DNA from: Marinibactrum halimedae | GTDB lineage: Bacteria > Pseudomonadota > Gammaproteobacteria > Pseudomonadales > Cellvibrionaceae | Length of the DNA stretch: 64,000 nucleotides | Assembly: GCF_021234875.1 (NCBI RefSeq) | Contig: NZ_JAJQVM010000001.1 | Span: 1 to 64,000 of the forward strand | Reading direction: 5' to 3' | Shown here: in pieces, positions 47,396 through 56,288 of the stretch | How positions within the stretch are numbered: the stretch's first letter is position 1 | Layout: each line of letters begins with the position of its first letter | Notes under the pieces: generated by a model | Database searches by the model: none | What the model was told of the DNA's origin: nothing | Seen by the model: the letters and a program-made list of their open reading frames with translations, nothing else | Made by a program: the position numbers and the translations under genes

Positions 47396-48379
47396 TTAAT
47401 CGGTGTGATTGCTGCCGATTTTGATACCGCCCGTATTGATACCGTTTGTGTTGATACCGTTTGTATTGATATTGATATCTTTATTGCTCTTGCCGGTACT
47501 GACAACGGTTATTTTAGATTGTCCCAGTAATTTCTCTATATTAGCAAGATAAAGGCGGGTGTCATTCAAATTGGGTGCATTTAAGTATGAGGCTAATCGT
47601 GTACGAAAGCGTTCGTCATCCCCTTTGGCGATTTCGATCACTTCACCTGCCTTTGCTTGTGCGCTAACCGTAATTTGATTTGCTTTACTACGAGCGTGAG
47701 CTAGCTGTGTGCTTCTTTCACCCTTGGCAATTTGAATACTTTTTTGTTTTTCGGTGCGGGCGACAGTGACATTATCGTAGGCCTTTTTTATGCTTTTAGG
47801 AGGGTCTAGGCGACGAATTTGTACAGAAGTAATTCGCAGCCCTAAAGAGAGACCGTCTGCTTGTGCTTGAAGTTGGTATTTTAGTTTGTTTTGAAAGCGA
47901 TTCCTTTCAGTGGTTAACAAAGGGTCGAATGCGGTCGCCCCGATAATATTGACGGTATTGGCGCGTGCAATTTTTTCCAATAGGGTCTCTGTTTCTTTGG
48001 AGGTCGAGTAAAATAGTCCTGGTTGTCCTACCGCGTATTGTACTTCGATAGAGGTATCGCTTAAATTCCCGTCGCCGGTTGTCAGCTCCGGCTGACGGTA
48101 TTTGGCTGTATCCTCGGAAAAATCAATGACCATAGAGCGTAGCATCGCAGCGGGGAATTTTTTTTCTTCTTCTAGGGGCCATGGTAGCCGATAGTGCATA
48201 CCAGGGTTCACATTGTCGTTGACGATTTTACCAAGTCGAGTAACGATGGCTCGCTGTTCCGGCCCGACGGAATAAAAACCACTCATGACATAGAGTGCTG
48301 GGATAATGCACGCGGCTAATATTAAACCTTTTTGTTGATAGGCTTGATAAACGGTTACGATGTCGTCAGTCAGTCTCAT
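47396..48379 (-). CDS. SPFH-domain membrane protein, HflK-like
   Basis: 327 residues. One N-terminal membrane segment (about 18-36) leads into an SPFH/band 7 domain (VGPEQRAIVTRLGKIVNDNVNPGMHYRLPWPLEE) and a coiled-coil region (EKQKSIQIAKGERSTQLAHA). HflK/HflC proteins form large cages around FtsH. The C-terminal tail is a short repeat of INTNG/INTGG units. It is the last gene of a three-gene SPFH operon and is distinct from the usual hfq-hflX-hflK-hflC locus. Confidence 0.85.
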   Translation of the reverse strand: MRLTDDIVTVYQAYQQKGLILAACIIPALYVMSGFYSVGPEQRAIVTRLGKIVNDNVNPGMHYRLPWPLEEEKKFPAAMLRSMVIDFSEDTAKYRQPELTTGDGNLSDTSIEVQYAVGQPGLFYSTSKETETLLEKIARANTVNIIGATAFDPLLTTERNRFQNKLKYQLQAQADGLSLGLRITSVQIRRLDPPKSIKKAYDNVTVARTEKQKSIQIAKGERSTQLAHARSKANQITVSAQAKAGEVIEIAKGDDERFRTRLASYLNAPNLNDTRLYLANIEKLLGQSKITVVSTGKSNKDININTNGINTNGINTGGIKIGSNHTD

Positions 48380-48467
48380 GGTATTTTCACTGAGTTGGAT
48401 AAAATAGCGTGATGAGTTTGTTTATGTTCCGGTCTGTTGTCGGCGTTCTCAAGTCTGTGATTCGACG

Positions 48468-49361
48468 CTATTGTAATGAATGAGTCTTTGGTGGTTGTAA
48501 TAATGTATTAAATACAGGCAGTTCAGAAGATAATATCAGCTGAGTATCTTTGTTTAAGATTTTTTCGTAGGCTTCCATGGAGCGTGTAAATTCGTAAAAC
48601 TGACGATTTTCCTGGAAGGCTTCGGCATAAATTTTGGCGGCTTCTGCTTCACTTTTTCCTCGTGTGGCTTGTGCTTCTCGGTAAGCTTTTGCTTGTAATT
48701 CTCTCACCTCTCGTTCTGTTGCAGAACGAATTTTTGCTGCTTGTTCTTGACCCTCGGCGCGATATTGTTTAGCCAGTTTTTCCCATTCCGATTCCATACG
48801 CTTGTAGATGGCCAATAAATTTTGTTTTGGAAAACCAATATGACTGGGTTCAATAGCGACAATCTCTATACCTAATTCTTGATTGGCGATGTGGTTAGCA
48901 GCGGTGGAAATGTCGTTGAATATTTTTGCAACCTGGCTGTCACCTTCTTCTGTGGTAAAAATACGATCCAATGTTGTTGCACCAATAGCGGCACCAATTT
49001 CGGCTGTAGTGATGGTTTCCAGACGTTGTTCCGCGACTTCTTTATTTCTCACGCTGGTAAGGAAGGTTTTGGCATCGCTGATTTTCCAGATGACAAATGT
49101 ACTGACAATAAGGTTGCGCCGGTCGGACGTCCCAAATTCTCCTGTGGGTATATCAAAAAGCTGAATACGTTTATCCAATGTGCGTACCGTTTGAATTGGG
49201 TTGGGCAGCTTGAAGGCGGGCCCGGCCGTATCAATAACACGCACTGGTCGGCCAAACTCGAATACAATGGCGATTTCAGACTCTTTGACGGCAACGATAC
49301 TGGTAGCAAGCGAGTATAGGGTAACAATGCCGATTAAAAGCAGGGCAATTTTTCTATTCAA
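48468..49361 (-). CDS. SPFH-domain membrane protein, HflC-like
   Basis: 297 residues. N-terminal membrane segment, SPFH domain (VVAVKESEIAIVFEFGRPVRV-like opening) and the HflC hallmark helix AAKIRSATEREVRELQAKAY, then EAEAAKIYAEAF and FYEFTRSMEAYEKIL. It lies between two HflK-like genes on the same strand (about 90 bases from each), so a heteromeric cage of the three products is likely. Confidence 0.87.
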   Translation of the reverse strand: MNRKIALLLIGIVTLYSLATSIVAVKESEIAIVFEFGRPVRVIDTAGPAFKLPNPIQTVRTLDKRIQLFDIPTGEFGTSDRRNLIVSTFVIWKISDAKTFLTSVRNKEVAEQRLETITTAEIGAAIGATTLDRIFTTEEGDSQVAKIFNDISTAANHIANQELGIEIVAIEPSHIGFPKQNLLAIYKRMESEWEKLAKQYRAEGQEQAAKIRSATEREVRELQAKAYREAQATRGKSEAEAAKIYAEAFQENRQFYEFTRSMEAYEKILNKDTQLILSSELPVFNTLLQPPKTHSLQ

Positions 49362-49450
49362 TGTCTTACCTCAAAAATGTCGATAACGCTGGAAAAGTGC
49401 GGTAAAGGTGATGAACTCTATTAAACATACACTTGTTATTGGCTATTCAA

Positions 49451-51112
49451 TCAAGGTTGTGTTTGCCAAACCTGCAATTCCCGTGGATTTACTTTAGGGT
49501 CGGTAATAATAAGTGACTTATCTTTGAGCACATTTTCTAGTGTTGTGATGTGTTGATTAAACTCAAAGGCGTCAGGGTATTGTTGATAAATACTGGCCAG
49601 TGAAGAAATGCGTTCTACTTCACCAAGGGCTCTGAGCTCTATTTCAAGTGCTGAAGAATACGCTTCGGTTATCTCTTGATGAGCTTTTGCGCGAGCCAAA
49701 GGTAAGTCATTTAACTGTTCTGCTTCGGCTCGATTAACACGCTGATTTTGTTCCTGATCGGCTGTAAGCACATCTCGATAGGCACCGACAACCATAGCCG
49801 GAGGTTGTGCGGCGACGATATTCGTGTGGATGATATCAATGGGCAAATGAACGGTAGCAAGGCTTTTTAAAAGTTGTTTTTCTACTGCTGCACTAAACGA
49901 TATGGATCGTTGACTAATGATGTCGTCATAGCGAAATTGAGCGACGGTTTTCCATAATGCTGCTTCTGCAAAGCGTGCGATGACTTTTTGACTCTGGTCG
50001 AATTGCTGATAAGACGTGGCTGCATTAGAAAGACGATATTGAAGTGTCAGTGTCAAGTCGATTAAATTTTCGTTTGCCGTGACAAGATATTCAACATCGT
50101 CTGATAGTACACGGCTTTCTTTGAGTTCCCGCCATAAGGTCGCGCCGTCTTCAGTGGTAGAGATTTCAATGCGGCTCCCCAGCGTAATGGCTTCCACGGT
50201 TCCTGTTTCTATTAAAGAAATACGTCCAAAGGGTGCAGGCCAGTGATAATGTAGGCCAGGTGAAAGCGCATCGGACTGTGCTTTATTGAAGTGATATTGA
50301 ATACCTGTGTGTCCTAATGGGACGGAGGTAAAACCACTTAAGCCATAGGCAATTAATACTAAGCCAAGTACGTTATAACGGTGTTTTAATATTATTCGAG
50401 TGGTGTTTTCAACGGTATTAAAAATGGCTTTGCTATTGGTGGTTCGAAAGAACAACGTACGTAGGATATCGCCTAAAGAAAGTTGATCAAATTCTGTGCC
50501 TTTGGTAAGGCTTTTTAAACCTGACAACAACAGTTCAACACCAGAATAACCAATCATTGCCGCAATGAGGAGGGCAACAAATTCATCGATGTTGATACCC
50601 ACCATTAACCCCACGAGCGAAAACAGTACAGCTACAGAAGAGAAAACATCTACCATACTGTGATAGCCATCTGCCTCTAACGCGGGAGAATCGGTCTCTT
50701 TTCCCACATGGGTTTTTAGTTTTGCCATAAAAAAAACTAAGGCAATAATGACAAGTGTGCCGGAAATCCCCCAGCCTAGATTACGAATGGCGGTCTCTTG
50801 TTGGTCATAAGTATTGGAAATAATCTCTACTGGCACATAGAGAATCGAGGCTGCAACGACTACAGCTAACAGGGACTCCAGACGTCGGGCTCTCAGTGTT
50901 TTTGTTTCGTCTTGATGCTTCTCGGCATAATGGCGAATGACAATGCCAAGTAATAACAATATTGAGACAATAAAATCGGATAACGAGTGATAAGCATCGG
51001 CTAATAAAGCTTGGCTGCCCGTAATGATGGCTAGAAATGCTTTCATAGCAGTCAGCAAACAGTCCGCTCCAATGGCAACGAGCGACGTACGAATTCGGCG
51101 ATCTGAAATCAT
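49451..51112 (-). CDS. Fusion of a cation diffusion facilitator with an HflK-like SPFH domain
   Basis: 553 residues. Residues 1-205 form a cation diffusion facilitator membrane domain with six helices; both metal sites are present as HxxxD: H42-S-L-S-D46 and H151-S-M-V-D155. The usual cytoplasmic CDF dimerisation domain is missing. Instead, after a linker, a seventh membrane helix (about 246-262) enters an HflK-like SPFH domain (LGHTGIQYHFNKAQSDALSPGLHYHWP...) and coiled coil to the end. The frame is uninterrupted with no sign of an assembly join. It is the first gene of the three-gene SPFH operon. A metal exporter built into a flotillin-like cage is the straightforward reading; this is inference. 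Confidence 0.85.
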   Translation of the reverse strand: MISDRRIRTSLVAIGADCLLTAMKAFLAIITGSQALLADAYHSLSDFIVSILLLLGIVIRHYAEKHQDETKTLRARRLESLLAVVVAASILYVPVEIISNTYDQQETAIRNLGWGISGTLVIIALVFFMAKLKTHVGKETDSPALEADGYHSMVDVFSSVAVLFSLVGLMVGINIDEFVALLIAAMIGYSGVELLLSGLKSLTKGTEFDQLSLGDILRTLFFRTTNSKAIFNTVENTTRIILKHRYNVLGLVLIAYGLSGFTSVPLGHTGIQYHFNKAQSDALSPGLHYHWPAPFGRISLIETGTVEAITLGSRIEISTTEDGATLWRELKESRVLSDDVEYLVTANENLIDLTLTLQYRLSNAATSYQQFDQSQKVIARFAEAALWKTVAQFRYDDIISQRSISFSAAVEKQLLKSLATVHLPIDIIHTNIVAAQPPAMVVGAYRDVLTADQEQNQRVNRAEAEQLNDLPLARAKAHQEITEAYSSALEIELRALGEVERISSLASIYQQYPDAFEFNQHITTLENVLKDKSLIITDPKVNPRELQVWQTQP

Positions 51113-51329
51113 GATGACCTAAGTAATGATGAGTTAACAAAAGTGTAACAACGTCGTTTGTCACTTTTGTTACTAATGAGAAAGGATGAGTAAAGAATTA
51201 GAAAACAAAGACGAAGAGAGGAGCTGATTAAAGAGGGACTAAGAGAAGGGCTAAGAAAAGCCATTCAACGATAAGATTAAATGGCTTTTTACAAAACAGA
51301 GGGGAATATGTACAAAGTCAATATAGACT

Positions 51330-51941
51330 TTAGAATAAGTAGCTAAGGCCTACAGAAAACTGAGTATTGTGCGTGAATTCATCATCACCAATAGCGTTGG
51401 TTTTGAAGATATAATCTCGGTAGTCAATACGACCGATAATATCTCGAGTGAAAGCAACTTGGTAGCCCACTCCGGCGACATAAGTAAAGTTCGATTCTCC
51501 ACCAAACTCTGTATCACCGATACCACCGACAACGTACAAAGAAGAAAGCAATGCTTTGCCTTCGTAAATAAAGTGCTCTCCCTGAAACAAGTTGTATCCT
51601 AATACAACATCATAATGTTGTAAGGTTCGGTCACTGCCAGAAAATATTTGCCCTTGGCTCTCTTCAAAGGAAGAAAGATCAACATCCGATTGCAAATAAT
51701 TCATTTGCAGAAAGTAGTTCTCTCCAGCGTTGAAGGTTGCGTTAATACCAATCACTGAGGCGCTAGTGAAATCTTCAACGTTCATCGAGCCGTAGAAGAG
51801 ACCAATGTCAAAATACTCAGTGTCGACATCTTTAAGGTTGCTTGGCTTTTCGTCTGCGGATTGACCAAAACAAACCTGTGATCCAGCTATTCCAAGTGTC
51901 AGTAACGCGCTTAAAAGAAAGCGTTGAAGCCTAAATTCCAT
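51330..51941 (-). CDS. Outer-membrane beta-barrel protein (Myxococcus-type OMP family)
   Basis: 203 residues with a signal peptide (about 1-26) and alternating amphipathic strands to a terminal aromatic (SVGLSYLF). Motifs DIGLFYGSMNVEDFTSASVIG and DRTLQHYDVVLGYNLF are shared with the barrel protein at 52707-53354. They fit the small outer-membrane barrel family that accompanies Agl/Glt-like gene sets. The gene overlaps its upstream neighbour by 31 bases. It is the third gene of an operon divergent from the TPR/TolQ/ExbD set. Confidence 0.75.
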   Translation of the reverse strand: MEFRLQRFLLSALLTLGIAGSQVCFGQSADEKPSNLKDVDTEYFDIGLFYGSMNVEDFTSASVIGINATFNAGENYFLQMNYLQSDVDLSSFEESQGQIFSGSDRTLQHYDVVLGYNLFQGEHFIYEGKALLSSLYVVGGIGDTEFGGESNFTYVAGVGYQVAFTRDIIGRIDYRDYIFKTNAIGDDEFTHNTQFSVGLSYLF

Positions 51942-52669
51942 CGCTCCAGTTCCTCTTCGTTTTCAGAATTGATGACGTAGCTAGAGTATCCAGCTTGAAG
52001 TACAAAGTTTCTTCCTAAGTAGTAATTAGCGCCGAGTCCGATGTTGTAGTATGACTCTTCACCGAAGTCGATGGGGGTCAGCTCGGGCTGTGAATCAAAT
52101 TCAATGTTACCGCCACCAAGAAGTAAAATAGGCGAGAGTCGATATCGGCTGAAAGGTTCAAAAACGATATTTGCCCCATAAAAATCACCACGAATGTTGG
52201 TGTCGTAGAGCTTTCCAGCTTCGGCCTCAATACCTAGCCAACTAAGTACCTGATACCCTGCAGATAAGCTAAAAAAATCGATATTATTGAGATCGTCGCC
52301 ACTGAATTGACCTGCCCTGAAGCCTGTACGAAATTTATTGGTAAGATAATCTCCGTAGGAAATCGTGGGTAAGTCAACAGGCTCGCCTGTGGGTAAGAGT
52401 GTTCGAGCAATTTGAGAGGCTTTTGCCCAGCCGGTTTGTTGGTTGGCAATTTTTAGTTCATACCAGCCAGTACGGCGGGTGAGCACTTCTACCATTTCAC
52501 CCTGTTCTACTGTGTAAAAAACAGGGTAGCCGACCCCTGGGCCAGTGTGAATTTCGATAAAAGGATCGATCACTTCGAGTTTTACACCTGAGGATTTTGC
52601 CTCTCCGTGGGCGTAATGAAACGAAGTGAAGCAGATCACTATAGAGAAAAGTAGTCTAGCGAGCTTCAT
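51911..52669 (-). CDS. SH3-domain plus outer-membrane beta-barrel protein
   Basis: 252 residues. After a signal peptide (about 1-23) there is a bacterial SH3 domain (about 30-88: FIEIHTGPGVGYPVFYTVEQGEMVEVLTRRTGWYEL) and then a barrel of the same general type as its neighbours, ending NLGFNAFF. SH3 domains of this kind often bind peptidoglycan or proline-rich partners, so this member could link the outer membrane to the cell wall. It is the middle gene of the three-barrel operon. Confidence 0.77.
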   Translation of the reverse strand: MKLARLLFSIVICFTSFHYAHGEAKSSGVKLEVIDPFIEIHTGPGVGYPVFYTVEQGEMVEVLTRRTGWYELKIANQQTGWAKASQIARTLLPTGEPVDLPTISYGDYLTNKFRTGFRAGQFSGDDLNNIDFFSLSAGYQVLSWLGIEAEAGKLYDTNIRGDFYGANIVFEPFSRYRLSPILLLGGGNIEFDSQPELTPIDFGEESYYNIGLGANYYLGRNFVLQAGYSSYVINSENEEELERWNLGFNAFF

Positions 52670-52706
52670 TGTATTTTACCTAGTTATCCGTAATTAATAT
52701 CTCTGT

Positions 52707-53354
52707 TTAAAACATGATCATCGCGCCGACGCCAAATTCTATATTTTGGGTAAGCTTTTCATCATTGAGAAATTCACGTTCAAAAATGTGATTTTTTAAA
52801 TCTAGATTGAGTGTTAGCCAGTCGGTCAACACGGTTTTATAGGTGGTGCCAATAACAAGGCCAGTGTTGCTTTGCCCCGCGAAGTCGATATTTTCAACAC
52901 CTGCGTTTAAATAAATATTGGAGTTAAATCGATTTTTACCCCCGAAGAAGGATCGACCGTATAAGGCGCGATAGCCCAAGGTTAAATTGGTATAGGTAAA
53001 CCTTCGGTCTTCGTCACTTAAAAAGCGATTGTTTACCACTTCTTCAAAAGACGCGACTCCGACTTCGGAACGGCCATATTCAAATTGAGTCATCCACTTA
53101 GGTGTGACGTGGTATGCAAATTTGAATGTAGTGACCGCACTGTTGCCAAAGTCTTCAATAGAAAGACTGCCAACGGAGATGCCAAATTCAAATTGCTCAT
53201 CGTCTAAAGCTGCGTACTTGACAGTATCGACTTTTTTAGAAGGCTCGATAATGGTGACATCTGGGCTGGTTTGTGCGAAAGAGTTCGCACTTTGAAAGAG
53301 AAGTAATCCCAGGGTTACGGGCAGTAATCTCTGGATTCGAGTCCACCTTAACAT
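52707..53354 (-). CDS. Outer-membrane beta-barrel protein (Myxococcus-type OMP family)
   Basis: 215 residues; signal peptide (about 1-28), a linker, then a barrel with EFGISVGSLSIEDFGNSAVTTFKFAYH and FTYTNLTLGYRALYGRSFF, ending VGAMIMF. It is paralogous to the 51330-51941 product (the shared VEDF/IEDF and NLTLGY/DVVLGY positions align). It is the first gene of the operon, divergent from the TPR/motor operon across a 550-base gap. Confidence 0.76.
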   Translation of the reverse strand: MLRWTRIQRLLPVTLGLLLFQSANSFAQTSPDVTIIEPSKKVDTVKYAALDDEQFEFGISVGSLSIEDFGNSAVTTFKFAYHVTPKWMTQFEYGRSEVGVASFEEVVNNRFLSDEDRRFTYTNLTLGYRALYGRSFFGGKNRFNSNIYLNAGVENIDFAGQSNTGLVIGTTYKTVLTDWLTLNLDLKNHIFEREFLNDEKLTQNIEFGVGAMIMF

Positions 53355-53907
53355 GTTTTCCGTGTTCCATATTTATCTCGTTTTTCACAGGATTTTGTAA
53401 AATTCGTCAATTTTTTGTCACTAACATAATTATTCTTGCTTATCTAGTGATTAAAAGTGCCAAGTTTGTGAAGAACGATTCGGTTAAAAGTGTGATTGTT
53501 TACGCATCAAAGTCACGGATATCGTAAAGACTTTACTCATTCCATCGAACGGAAAAAAAAGTAATTGTGACAAAGGTTTAGGTTTTGCTTTTGGCGTTAA
53601 AAAAAATGTGAATGAGCTCAACTAATGGTGTTGGCATAGTGTTATTGATTTTATTCTCTACTGTATGATTCGCGCACAATTGTTGATCTTTTGCATTGCT
53701 TGAAATTAAGAAAAATTAAGGTTTTTTTTCAAAATTGATAACTGGATAGCTTGGTTTTAGTTAACTGGTTTTTTCTTAGGGTGCAAAAGGGAGTGGTTAT
53801 GGGAGTCGACAGCTCTCTAGTGGCAGAAAAAGAAAAATAACCTTTTGCACAGCGCCCTCAGTTTGGGCGAGCAGCTTAAGGACGAGATGAAAGAAGGGGG
53901 GCAAGAA
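53355..53907. other. Divergent promoter region with a structured leader
   Basis: 550 bases between the barrel operon and the motor operon. A perfect 10-bp inverted repeat GTGCAAAAGG/CCTTTTGCAC (53781-53790 and 53841-53850) encloses 50 bases and lies 58 bases before the start at 53908; two smaller hairpins lie in and after it. It could be a leader RNA structure controlling the motor operon. It does not match the c-di-GMP riboswitch patterns I know. Confidence 0.45.
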
Positions 53908-54528
53908 ATGCCGTTCGTAATAGTGCAAAGAGTGAAATCTCTGTTAACAGCCGTATTCACTGTAATGGCTATTTGTATGGCCATCATACCTAGTGCTTAT
54001 TCTGATGCTTCTAATGCCAGCTCAGGTGATGAGACAAGTAATTCCGTCAGTGCCGAGCAGGCCCAGCAAGAAGCTTTAAAAGAACTTTCTGAGATCTCTA
54101 ATGGTTTACAACAACTGAAGCGAAATGTCATTGAGTTGAATAGTGGCCTTCGTGAGATGGAGGAGAAATTGCTTTTTCCTTCTAGTACGAAATATTCCGT
54201 ATTTGTATCACTCAGTTCAGGCACCTTTTTTACCCTAGAAAGTGTCAAGCTTAAGCTGGATGGTGAATTTGTAGCCACACATATGTATTCAGAAAGCCAG
54301 CGCCAATCTTTATCTCGTGGTGGTGTTCAAAAGCTCTACATTACTAACCTTAGCCAAGGGAATCACACTGCTACGGCATTTTTTACAGGTGTTGGTCCCA
54401 ATGGTAGAGCCTATAAGCTCGCACAAACTCTAGAGTTTGAAAAAGGTGATACCGGGGAATACCTAGAGTTGTCTATTGGTGATGATGCTTCTTCTCAAGA
54501 ACCTATTGTTAGAATGAAGCAATGGTAA
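53908..54528 (+). CDS. Secreted coiled-coil/beta protein at the head of the motor operon
   Basis: 206 residues from the ATG at 53908, preferred over 53845 because GGGGGG lies at ribosome-binding distance and a signal peptide then opens the protein (MPFVIVQRVKSLLTAVFTVM...AYSD). A coiled-coil stretch (about 45-85) is followed by an Ig-like beta domain (about 95-190: VFVSLSSGTFFTLESVKLKLDGEFVATHMY; LSQGNHTATAFFTG). It overlaps the next gene. No precise family is recognised; a periplasmic structural part of the machine is likely. Confidence 0.65.
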   Translation: MPFVIVQRVKSLLTAVFTVMAICMAIIPSAYSDASNASSGDETSNSVSAEQAQQEALKELSEISNGLQQLKRNVIELNSGLREMEEKLLFPSSTKYSVFVSLSSGTFFTLESVKLKLDGEFVATHMYSESQRQSLSRGGVQKLYITNLSQGNHTATAFFTGVGPNGRAYKLAQTLEFEKGDTGEYLELSIGDDASSQEPIVRMKQW

Positions 54529-56288
54529 AGGCCATGCGAAAAACGCACAGGATAGCGGATTCAATGCGAGTAAAAATAATCAGTATTTTCTTTGCCTGTC
54601 TATTTTCAGTGACAGGCTTAGCCGATGTCTTTTATAAGAATGTTTCCACTCCCGAAGATTTGGAATGGGGTAGTGTCTTATTTGATTATTTTCAAAAAGA
54701 CTATTTTTCTGCATTAGTAGAATATGACTATATTGTTCAGCTAGATAACTCTATAGCAAAGAGCCATGAAGGAGAGCTATTAAAAGGCGGGATGATGCTT
54801 TCCTATGGTATTGCTGATGAATCAGAGGCTATTTTTTCAAAATTATTAAGTGGGAATACGTTAAGCGAGGAAGTGCGTAATTCGGCTTGGTATTATCTTG
54901 CGAACATCTTTCATTATAAGTCAGAGGATGAAAAAGCGTTTTCAGCCCTCAATAATATCAAGGGTAATTTGCCTATACATTTGCTGGTTGAGTACCACTA
55001 CTTGAGAAGCCTTTTGGCCAACTATGACCATGAGCCGCTTTCTGCATTGGATCATTTGAAGACGTTAGAAGAGTTTGATCCTCAGTACTCTTATATTTTG
55101 TTTAATTTAGCCATTAGCCAGTTAGCTCAAGAAGATATTCCATCCGCGATTGGTAACTTACGCAAAGTGGCCGCATACAGTGGTTCAAGCAAAGAGTTAT
55201 TGGCTCTAGCCGATCGGGCTAGGCATGGGTTGGCCCAACTGTATTTACAGCAAGGTGACATACTCAATGCATGGATTTATTTGACCGAAATTCGAACACA
55301 GGGCCTTTATTCAAATAGGGCGTTACTGACCTATGCATGGGCGGCTATTGAAACCGAGCGTTTTACAGAGGCTATTCCAGCTCTGAAAATTCTTAATGAT
55401 CGTGATATCGCTATCCCTGAAGTGCAGGAAACAAAAGTATTGCTTGCCCACTTATATGAGCAAAGCGGAGAAGTACGTAAGGCGTTAAAGCATAATATTT
55501 TAGCAGTAGAAGCTTTTGAAATCGGACTGAGTAATATTGAGGAGTCTAGAGAAATTATTGCTCGACAAGACGTTCCGCGAGAATTTGTAAAGAATTTTGA
55601 CGCTATTGTTGGTGTCAGTGATTGGTATGCTGTTGAGCCAACAGTAGATTATCAAAAATTTACTCCTTTTGTGATTGATCTTATTTCAAGCCATGCCTTC
55701 TCAGAAACGTTGCGTGAATTGTCGGATTTGTATGCTTTGCAAGATAACTTATTAATGTGGCAGAGAGAATCCTCACAGCATTTGTTGATTCTGGAAAATA
55801 CTCTAAAGAAGCAGTATAGCGAGAAAATGAAAGAGTCGCTTCAAGAGGCGTCTAATATTAAAAAATCATTAGAAGAAAAGAAAAGTGATTTGAAGTTATA
55901 TTCTTTATCTTTGACAGAGAAAGACCAAGCTAGATTTGAAGCGCAAATCGAAAATATTGATAGTGAGATTCGTACTCTGGAAGGCAGAATAGAGGTCTTG
56001 TCAAATGTGGAAAGGCCTTATAGCCAGCCACCCAGTTATCGAACCACAATACAAGATTATCACAATCAAATTGAACTCCGTTTGGTGCAAACCAATAGCT
56101 ACATTCAAAAGCTTGAGCCAATTGTTCGACGCCTGATTGAATCAGAATTATCGAAGCATGAAGAACGAATGAAATATTATATGGCTCAATCACGTTTAGC
56201 ACGTGCACGGCTTTTTGATACCACTTTAATGACATTGGATAAAGCTAAGTCTGAGAAAAAGACAGAGAAGTCGGACAATGAAAAGTAA
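54522..56288 (+). CDS. Periplasmic TPR protein of the motor operon
   Basis: 588 residues; an internal ATG at 54534, with AAAGG just upstream, or 54564, directly before the signal peptide (MRVKIISIFFACLFSVTGLA), may be the real start. TPR-like helical repeats fill about residues 45-340 (for example YILFNLAISQLAQEDIPSAIGNLRKVA and LADRARHGLAQLYLQQGDI). A long coiled coil follows (about 440-520, with EEKKSDLKLYSLSLTEKDQARFEAQ-like heptads). It overlaps both neighbours. The layout resembles the large TPR proteins of Glt-type complexes. Confidence 0.75.
   Translation: MVKAMRKTHRIADSMRVKIISIFFACLFSVTGLADVFYKNVSTPEDLEWGSVLFDYFQKDYFSALVEYDYIVQLDNSIAKSHEGELLKGGMMLSYGIADESEAIFSKLLSGNTLSEEVRNSAWYYLANIFHYKSEDEKAFSALNNIKGNLPIHLLVEYHYLRSLLANYDHEPLSALDHLKTLEEFDPQYSYILFNLAISQLAQEDIPSAIGNLRKVAAYSGSSKELLALADRARHGLAQLYLQQGDILNAWIYLTEIRTQGLYSNRALLTYAWAAIETERFTEAIPALKILNDRDIAIPEVQETKVLLAHLYEQSGEVRKALKHNILAVEAFEIGLSNIEESREIIARQDVPREFVKNFDAIVGVSDWYAVEPTVDYQKFTPFVIDLISSHAFSETLRELSDLYALQDNLLMWQRESSQHLLILENTLKKQYSEKMKESLQEASNIKKSLEEKKSDLKLYSLSLTEKDQARFEAQIENIDSEIRTLEGRIEVLSNVERPYSQPPSYRTTIQDYHNQIELRLVQTNSYIQKLEPIVRRLIESELSKHEERMKYYMAQSRLARARLFDTTLMTLDKAKSEKKTEKSDNEK

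Noticed and set aside
53781-53850. c-di-GMP (GEMM) riboswitch before the motor operon
   Set aside because: The spacing and conserved internal bases of GEMM motifs are not present; only a long inverted repeat is supported.
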